A stretch of DNA of 64,000 nucleotides from Episyrphus balteatus. Its lineage: Eukaryota > Arthropoda > Insecta > Diptera > Syrphidae. Below the pieces are notes generated by a model. It was not told the origin of the DNA. It saw nothing but the letters and a program-made list of their open reading frames with translations, and made no database searches. Each line of letters opens with the position of its first letter. The first letter of the stretch is position 1. Made by a program: the position numbers and the translations under genes. Positions 56,102-64,000 of this stretch are shown here, in pieces. The DNA is taken from assembly GCF_945859705.1 (NCBI RefSeq), contig NC_079134.1, forward strand, positions 164,521,718 through 164,585,717. The letters are read 5' to 3'.

Positions 56102-58499
56102 CTTGTATCGTTCTTAGAACTTTGAATTATAATTTGTTGAACAAGCAAAACAGAGCTTTGAAATCTCCAATGTAATAATTTTTTCCACTTAACGTAACGA
56201 TTAATTTTGACGAAATTAGGTCATCGTTCTCCAAGTATAATGTAACTAAACGACAAAACCTTGGTCCACATTTTCAATACCTTTTTTTTACACTATTTCC
56301 AATTTCTTTTCTTTTAAAGTTCTCTCGTTGGTTTAATATTTAATTAAGTATATGAAAATTTAATATGTCACTTACTTCAAATGTCAAAAAATCGGATTTT
56401 AAACTTATTTTAAGATTTATTTGTTTTGTATAAATAAATTGTTTAATTATTTTTTTCGTTCATTTTTATCCACTTGACGATATTTTTGTATTTTCACATC
56501 TTTTTTTTTTTTGAAAAAAAAAAAAATAAATTAGGGTCCACTTAAAATCTATTATTGTTGAATGTTTAGGAAGCGTTCAGAAAATACACATTTAGGGCAA
56601 GATCACATTAGAGCCCTTTTAACTTATTTTCTATTTTTTTAAAACTTTTTTTGATAACAAATTTAAATGCTGTTAGTCAATCCGCTTACTCAACGCGAAT
56701 GACAAGCGATACCGATGCGAACTGAGGATAGACTCTCCTCCAATAACGAACTAAAAATGCTTGCTGCCTGCCCTGAGCCTCTGACTGATACTTTAGGGCA
56801 GCAGCACAAGCACACCATCGTCGCACAAGTAGGCACGTCGAAGTCGTACTGCGACAAAATGAGCTTTCGGACGCGACTTTATTTTAACAAAATGTGTCGA
56901 AAAAATAATTTAAAAAAAAAATAAAGAAGAAGACGAAGAAAGACACACACAAAAAAAAAACGAATAAAATCCAAACACAGTAGAGGCAAAGAAGTCAGTA
57001 TATCAGAAGTAGAAGTAACAACAGCAGCAGCAACAGCAAAAGTAGAAGCCAGGAGCAATAAAATGTGGCGCACCCAACAAGAACAATTGTCGGGGTCAAA
57101 CTGTATGCTGCTGCGACATGCAACCGATAGAAATAGTTGATAGCTGTAGGATGTTGCATTATTTTGCACTTCGTTGAGTTCGTTGAGGGCAGAGATACCC
57201 AAAGGAGATGGGAAACTTTCGTACGTTTTACCCCCCAAAACCCATTTGTTTATTTCGTGTTGTTGTAATCTCTTTTGTATTCGTGAATAAATGTGAAAAA
57301 CACACATAGTGTAGCCACGGTGTTTTTCCGCACACCTAAGCAAAAATGTCAATTTTTCACGCATACTTCGCCAAAAATGTATATTTTTTCACACATACTT
57401 ATCCAAAAATGTCTAAAGCAGCTTGTAGGCAAACCGCGTATGACGTCAGAAGTTTCTCATCTCTTTTGGGTATCTCTGGTTGAGGGTTGTGTTTCTGTGT
57501 GTTTTCTAGCAGCATTTTACATCTCGCTTTTCGGAAAATCTATATTTCCATCGACAGAGAGAGGGATGAAAAAAGGAGGTGGGTCAGGATAGGGGAAGCT
57601 ATTGGTTTTTAAGGGTGTATATTTTTATCGTGCGCATATATTTTTCTTCGTTCGATTGCTTTTTTTCCCGTCTTGAATCTCTCATTTTCCCTTAGCGCCA
57701 TGGTATCCATCCTTTATAAATTGAAGGAAAATTTTGTTAAGGGATCTATAATGTGAAGTAATTTTCCTTTGTTTCCATAGCTAAGGGATGGAATTTTCTT
57801 CTTTATGTGTTTTCTGAACACGACAACGTATGTCATGTGATTTTTCTTCAATAAATTCTCATAGCAATGGATTTTTGTTATTTTGTGATAGTGCGATTGC
57901 GCGTTGCTGCATTTTTTTTTTTTGTGTTTTCATATTCACGCAGTTTTTATTTTTTTTGCTGCTACTGCTGCCAATTTTCTATTTGAAATTTGTTTCTTTC
58001 CTTTCGTTCATTTAATTTAGTGAATGTAAAGCTCCTAATTTTCAAAGCAAGAGGTAGGTATAGGTATACCTAGCTTAGATGAAACACATTTTCAAGAGTT
58101 GCGAATTGGTGTTTCTATAGGTAAGGTACTTATACATTTTTTTTTATAGAAAAAAAAAGAATGTTTGGTAGTGAAGACATTTTTAGAATAAAAAAAAAAA
58201 CGGAAGGAAATAAACATGTCGCGCTTTTATCACGTGTTTTGCTGATCTCATCATTTTTTGTGGTGGCCTAGATTTATTGTGAAGAACAAACAAATAAAGT
58301 GCATGCCACTTAGAATGTCTTAAGAATTGATGGAACATTTTTGAAGTTAAATATCTTTTGGCTCGTTATAAGTAGGTACCTACCTACAAGAGTAAAAGCC
58401 AATGATTCATTTTATTTATGGTTTTGATGACAAATTAAACATTTATAGATAAGTTCTTACACGTTTTACGCGAATCATTGGCTTTTTGGGACCAATTAC
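56102..58499. other. TE-poor DNA with promoter-like GC-elevated block
   Basis: 56690-57600 is less AT-rich, with AACAGCAGCAGCAACAGC-type leader wording and short open frames on both strands (56715-56924 plus; 56879-57364 minus) lacking family resemblance. Near 57340-57420 the phrase CCAAAAATGT...TTTTTCACRCATACTT repeats two to three times at ~35-bp spacing. Could be a promoter and untranslated exon of a gene; not proven. Confidence 0.35.
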
Positions 58500-59690
58500 A
58501 GATTTTACTGTCTCTTCGAAAAAAACACCCTTTCACCAAAATTTTTTTTAAGAAAACTCTTTATTCTTGCTTTCTATCCCAAAATCAATGTTTTTACCAA
58601 ATTTCATTAGGGTGACCCATCATTTTTGTTTTCACTCAAAAAAACATACTAATAACCATGATATTTTTATAGACACTTTAGATTCTTGTTTTTTATCTTA
58701 AAAGTAACATAATTGCTAAATTTCAATAGGGTACCACTTATATTACTCTAGTATTACACACTTTTTCAAATATACCCATATTTTCTTTACTTCTAAAAAA
58801 AAACACCCTTTCACATAAAAAAAATGTATAAACTTACATTATTCGTAATTTCCATTGGAAAGAGAACATATTTAATGAATTTCGTAAGGGTACCATTTAT
58901 ACCATTGTATTTATCGGACTTATCGCGGATTTTTTCCTATTTCCCAAAAACAACACCCTTTAACCTAAAATATTTGTATACACTTTTTGGGTTCTTGGTT
59001 TCTGTTATAAATGAAACATTTTTACCAAATTTTATTGCTGTAACAATTTTTTCCTAGTTTTTGTGGTACTAATCTCGAATTTCATCATTTCTTAAAAAAA
59101 AAACACCCTTTCACTCAAGATAATTTTGTAAACTTTTTAGATTCTTAATTCTTATACCAACCAAAACATTTACACCAAGTTTTAAAAATTAATAAAATTT
59201 AAGTCAGCTGTTATGATACCTTCCTCACACACAACTTAACCCATCAAGAAAACACCCTTTCACCAAAAATAATTTTAAGAACTTTATGAATCCTTTGTCC
59301 CTGCTTTATCTAAAACCTTCATCCCGAATTTTATCAGTGTAGCATGTTTTTTACATGTGTTTCGGTTATATTTTACATGTTGAAATCAAAAAACAAGCAC
59401 CCTTGTATTGACTTTATTTTTATGTTGTTAGAATCAGCATCAAAAATACCTTGAAAACATGTGTCATATGATGATATTCGACAAACAATTTTTTTCGGTA
59501 TATTTTTGACCTTCACCCCCTCCCTCTTGTCTGCAAAAAACACCCTTCAACCCAACTTTTTTTTTTATAGACTTTTTTTGTACTTGGTTCTTATCCCAAA
59601 AGCAAACTTTTTGCCAAGTTTCATGAGTGTAACAATTTTTCTTCTTTTAAATGCCTATTTTACCTGTACTAGTTGGAAACACCGTTTTTT
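58500..59690. repeat. Degenerate ~150-bp tandem array, copy 2
   Basis: About eight units marked by AAAAACACCC(T)TTCACC near 58515, 58640, 58797, 58948, 59095, 59247, 59390 and 59536 (the second and seventh are altered). Unit order and variants match 15355-16440, with small deletions distinguishing the copies. It lacks the flanking tRNA-like arms of copy 1. Confidence 0.65.
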
Positions 59691-62052
59691 TTATATTTTA
59701 AAATTAAAACAAAGAAAAGTTTTTAAAAATTGTTAAAAAATAATACAGATATGCTAATGAAATAATAATGTAAAATGTAAGTTTAAAAAAAAAATTCATT
59801 TATTCGTTTTCAAAAAACTAATTTAGAAAAAAAAAATTGATTTTTTCAAATCCAAAAATTATAATTATCAAAATTATAATAAAATAAATATTTTAAAAAC
59901 TATCAGCAAAACAATTTGAGACCAAGAAAAATGATCGGCACATAAAATGTATGTGAAAAAAATGAGAAAACTCTCCAAATATTCTAATACAGTTTGTTTT
60001 CCAAGCTGCGTACGAAAAACACAATTAAATTTTCAAATTTTTTTTTTTAAATTTCAACCAAAACAGCTTCAACCTTTAAAATAATATAAAATGTGACAAA
60101 TGAAAATATCTCAAAAACTAGAGCTCCAATGTGATTTTTGGGCTAACAGAACGGAAATGCATAACGTAGGATACAAATTTTTCTGGAAAATGTTTACAAA
60201 CATTTAAAAAGGCATAACTTTAAAATTAGTATTATTAATAATATCAATTTTTTTCCAAAATGTGAAAAACAAAAATATTTCAAAAAATAGAGCTGCTCAC
60301 TGAACCCAAATCCATAAAATTTCATTAAGTTTTTCTGGAAAATTTTAAAAAGTTGAAAATTGTTGGCCAGTGTTATTAATTTTGATCGAAATTGACAGTA
60401 GAAAATTTCTTCCTTCAAAAAGCAAATTCCTATGAATTTTCTTACATGTTGTGAAATTTCTGTTTCTGGGTTTTGCGAGTTATGCATTTTACTCGTTTAG
60501 GATTGAAAAATAAAAATAACGGTATCGGCCGTTTACACTTTCTGGCTGCATCTTTTTGTTTGCATCGTGAAATTGACGTCTTTTTGAATTAACGAGCAGT
60601 TTTAAGAGCAAATTTATTACTAATTAATATTTTAAGAACTACTTATTTAGCAGAAAATGCATAAATAAAAATATTGATCCGTCATGGAAGAATAACACAA
60701 TTTTGGGAAAAGGTTTGTCAGTTACAATAACGGAAATCTTCAGGGGATTTTATTTACGGGCTAATACTTTAATCGTAGGACAAAAAATTCTGAATTATTC
60801 TGATTTTGTGGTGCAATTTTGTTTTCTTAAATTTAATTAAATAATTAATAAAACAATTAAAAACGTAATATTTGAATCATTATCACCAAGTTTTTATTGT
60901 CAAATTAGTTAACCAAATAAACCACATGCAGCTGGTCTGAATTTATATGAAAAAATAGCACGACATGTCAAGGTATGTCAATCTCAATCATGATGAAAAA
61001 CAATGGTTTCAGAGATAGTCATCATCATCATCATGATATTCAAAAACCCAGAACATCACATCGCTGTGTAATTAAATTCCCGCACAAAATGTAACATGGC
61101 AGAACAGTATATCATGGATTTTCATGAAATCATATTCATTATTTATTTAAAAAATAAAAAACAAATGCAGAATACTGACGTTCCTGCTGTTGCTGCTATA
61201 TTATGGACCAACTACCAACCTACTTCTGCTAAAGAAGGTTGACTGCTGTATAACCTGTAAGTGATGTGGAGGAGTTTCATAAATGAAACATTTATAATTC
61301 ATAACTCTACCTGAATACGGTGAATGTATCTTTTTGAAATAACGTTTTTTTAAAGAGCACATTCGAGTCAGGGGGAAAGGATAAAACACATGCGTTTAAC
61401 TGAAAGGACACACATGTGGCATGAATGTATCTGTTTGTAGATGAAAGGTCGCAGCGGTGATACGTATCTGCGGTTATTTGCCCAAATAAGAGCAGGATTT
61501 TTTTGTCAACTTTGAATTAAATGATGATGACAAGGCTCATATGGAACAGTTAAATAAATCATGGGAGGGTTATCTATGTACCAAGAACCAACATTCATAT
61601 AACAGATCTAGAAAGTTACAAAGCAAAAAAAAAATATAGGTAAACTATACAAAAATTTGCTGGTTGACCTAGAAAATCCATCGAACCACATTTGCTATGC
61701 CTACCAAGTTTCATTTTGTAATTTCTCTTGTAGCCTAATTTATTCAACAATTTTTATTGCTGAATATGATTCTTTGCCATAAAAGTATGCTTCAGCCAAA
61801 AAATGCTAATAATTCCGATGGTGCATTCCTAAAAAAACGGAAATACTAATAGGTTTTCAGTTTTTTTATTCAACTCGAAAAACTAACTTTAAAAAAAATT
61901 AGTTTTAGGTACAAAAAATTCTAACCTACATAAAATCAATAGAAAAAAGTTTTAAAAAATAGAATAATTCAAAAATTCAATAGAATAGACCTGATATTTT
62001 CCATCATTTGAGATCTTTACTTTTTCCAAATGAAGGTAGAACATTGCCCCTT
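59691..62052. other. AT-rich non-coding DNA
   Basis: No gene or element ends recognised. CATCATCATCATCAT microsatellite near 61020-61035. Confidence 0.4.
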
Positions 62053-62318
62053 ATTGCGAGTGTCGTTCAAATTTCGATGCGATAAAAGTCGATCGAATCG
62101 ACAAGTATCTGGTTTTGTGTATCTCTTTCGACAAAGGTATTTTTTGCTATTTTGAACTATGAACTCGATTTCAGTCGATAGTAAAATTGTAAACCAAAAA
62201 GATCGAACGACAAAACGAAAAATTTTGTTCACAATAGAATTTCACAATACCAAATTTCATTTTCGATGATCGACTTTCGACAAAAGTCGTATATCGATAG
62301 ACAAACGACTTTCGCATT
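62053..62318. mobile_element. ~266-bp imperfect inverted-repeat element rich in GTCGA
   Basis: ATTGCGAGTGTCGTT at the left corresponds to AATGCGAAAGTCGTT on the complement of the right end, with further paired TCGAT and AAAGTCGA words. Diverged; no duplication identified. It lies just 3' of the gene below. Confidence 0.45.
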
Positions 62319-62409
62319 GTTTTTTTAGAAGGTTTAGCCCAAGAGTTGGCTGACTTCCCACCAAATCAACCAAATCAAATAAAAAATAAGACATTATTTT
62401 AAGCAAATT

Positions 62410-62415
62410 TTTATT
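62410..62415 (-). terminator. Poly(A) signal of the right-edge gene
   Basis: AATAAA on the minus strand, about 40 nt after the stop codon at 62454, a normal distance for a compact fly 3' untranslated region. Confidence 0.55.
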
Positions 62416-62453
62416 AAATTCTTTAATTGACAAATGCTTTTTAGTTTTAAAAT

Positions 62454-63644
62454 CTATTCATCTGGTTCATTCCAAATTAAAGAAAAATGTTGCTCAAAGC
62501 TTTTACGACAAAATATACCAAATTTTGCCATAGTCTTATAATCAGATGAGCAAAAAGCCATATTTAGGTCTCTTACTCCTTGACAAAAATCGCGATAATC
62601 TGCAGCAAGATTAAAATCTTTACATTGATCCGTTAAAAAAGGCAATTTGGTTGAAGCATTTATTCTGAGAATGGCATCTGAGATTTTGTCGTTGCCAAGA
62701 CAAACATAAAACTCAAGAGGAAATCGTTTATTTTCATTATAAATGTTGGACTCACGAAGATTCAATAAATTAATGCCCCCTCCGAGATTACCTTTTTTGA
62801 ACTCATTAAAAAAATAGACGCGTCCTACGGAATTAATAAATCGTTGAAGATCAGTTAATTTGACCCATTCTTTCATAGAAATACAATGCAACAGCTCAGA
62901 GTCCCCGTAACCCATTGCACAATTCTGAATGGGTTTTTGGATTGATGTCGAAGTACTATTCGATGAGCTTAGCTAGAAATCGAAGTTTTTTCTTACTTAC
63001 TTATTTAAACGTTTCATATCTTGAATACTTTACCTCATCTGAAGACGGATCGTCTGAGCGCCCAGGCCACCACTTGTACCCCATGAAGAATGGCAGCTAT
63101 ACAAATAACAGATACTGGATACTTTTTGAGTTGAGACTCGGAAAAGGGTATTCGGTATTATAATCAATTGAGAATCTTTGGAAAATTAAATAAATTATAG
63201 CGATAGACAGAATTCAATTCTGTTTATTATCACCAGTGCACTGATGACTGATGTGATGACTGATGCTAAAAACTTAAAATGCTGGTCGATGGATAAACAA
63301 AAACGAACAAAAAAGACAAATAAAAATAAATGTTTAAGGGCTATTTTATGCTGAGAAGCCATTAGCCAAAAGCCAGCTAATAGCAAAAAAGTACATATAT
63401 ATGCATAGAAATCAGTGTTACCAGATAAGATCGTTGTCTCTCAAAAAAAGGCTTTATGTCCCATTTACATGAGTGACAAATTAACAGTGCAGTTGGACTT
63501 TTTAGAATTTTGCCATTTATTTAGCCCCGGTGGAGGTGGTAGTTTACTCACGAGTAGATCTATAGTACTACAATTCTTTGCCACCTGGTACAAAGGTGTT
63601 AAGTCATAAATAATACTTTGCCAGAAAATGCGATTGAAGTTGAG
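62454..63644 (-). CDS. 3' end of an unrecognised multi-exon gene (three exons visible)
   Basis: Exons on the minus strand: 63644-63552 (31 codons, begins LNFNRIFWQSIIYDLTPLYQ), 63096-63034 (21 codons, includes FFMGYKWWPGRSDDPSSDE), 62972-62454 (172 codons plus stop). All joins are phase 0. Donors are GTGAGT and GTAAAG; acceptors end ATTAG, TGTATAG and TTTCTAG; introns are 455 and 61 bp, the latter a typical short fly intron. The last exon opens with a Ser/Thr-rich linker (SSSNSTSTS), then a probably folded region with FINSVGRVYFFNEF, FPLEFYVCLGNDKISDAILR and six cysteines, ending IWNEPDE. No transmembrane segment or catalytic motif is evident and I do not recognise the family. The first visible exon has a weak polypyrimidine tract and is the least certain. 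The 5' part lies beyond the window. Confidence 0.62.
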
Positions 63645-63703
63645 CTAATGTACCTATGCAAATCGATGCATTTTTGAGCATTTGATCCTCTTATCTTTAT
63701 ACT

Positions 63704-63914
63704 GTTTCCACCTACGCTAAATCCGAGATTTAGCTAAGTAGATTTAGAATAAATCTCAAGATTTATTTTAAATCTACTTCGCTAAATCTCAGATTTGGGT
63801 TCAGCTACCCTAAATCTAAGATTTTCACCTACTTTCAATCCGAGACTTAGAATAAAACTCGAGATTTGTGGTAAATCTACTTAGCTAAATCTCGGATTTA
63901 GACTAGGTGGAAAC
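63704..63914. mobile_element. 211-bp palindromic MITE in presumed intron
   Basis: GTTTCCACCTA...GCTAAATCCGAGATTTAGCT at the left and the mirrored AGCTAAATCTCGGATTTAG...TAGGTGGAAAC at the right. Further AAATCTAC / GTAGATTT words make the whole element able to fold. Sits upstream (minus sense) of the first visible exon of the right-edge gene. Duplication unclear. Confidence 0.62.
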
Positions 63915-64000
63915 GTAGTATTATAGGAAAGAGTTGCTCTAAATTTATGTTTTTGATACCAAATAAAAGAGCAAAAAGAGCTTATTCTCATTTCATCAAA

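Overview
This window is AT-rich, intron- and transposon-laden eukaryotic DNA, almost certainly from an insect and most like a higher fly (Diptera). Evidence: no bacterial-style gene packing, very few long open frames, short fly-like introns (61 bp in the gene at the right edge), Jockey- and Loa-type LINE fragments, many hAT-type elements with 8-bp target duplications, and frequent GTAGGTA and CGAGTA words. Species cannot be determined from sequence alone.

Layout. 0-12 kb: AT-rich DNA with a hairpin-ended repeat (819-1560), an inverted-repeat pair carrying a TTGGGCGCC motif (1870-2170/3700-4015), a possible acidic exon on the minus strand (5392-5518), a tRNA-like-bearing MITE (7097-7539), a decayed reverse transcriptase (8011-8245) and a dispersed repeat interrupted by another hairpin-ended element (10128-11600). 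12.1-12.7 kb: a possible two-exon gene for a tiny membrane protein. 13.5-17 kb: a LINE 3' fragment and a 2.3-kb inverted-repeat element with tRNA-like sequences in both arms and a ~150-bp degenerate tandem array inside. 17.8-19.1 kb: GC-elevated, apparently single-copy DNA. 20.2-22.1 kb: a 5'-truncated Jockey-type LINE (minus). 22.6-27.6 kb: a run of MITEs. 29.3-33.2 kb: a hAT-type element holding two further 8-bp-TSD elements. 34.2-38.5 kb: a deeply nested stack (9-bp-TSD element > hairpin-ended element > hAT-type element > ~940-bp-arm palindrome). 41.4-45.3 kb: two more hAT-type elements and a LINE inserted into a long-TIR element with a 13-bp target duplication. 45.3-58.4 kb: TE-poor intergenic or intronic DNA. 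58.5-59.7 kb: second copy of the tandem array. 62.4-63.65 kb: the 3' end of a real multi-exon minus-strand gene of unrecognised function that continues beyond the window.

The genes do not form a pathway. The best-supported host gene is the one at the right edge. Most structure comes from mobile elements whose exact duplications and mutual interruptions allow a relative insertion order to be read. No CRISPR, rRNA or functional tRNA gene was seen.
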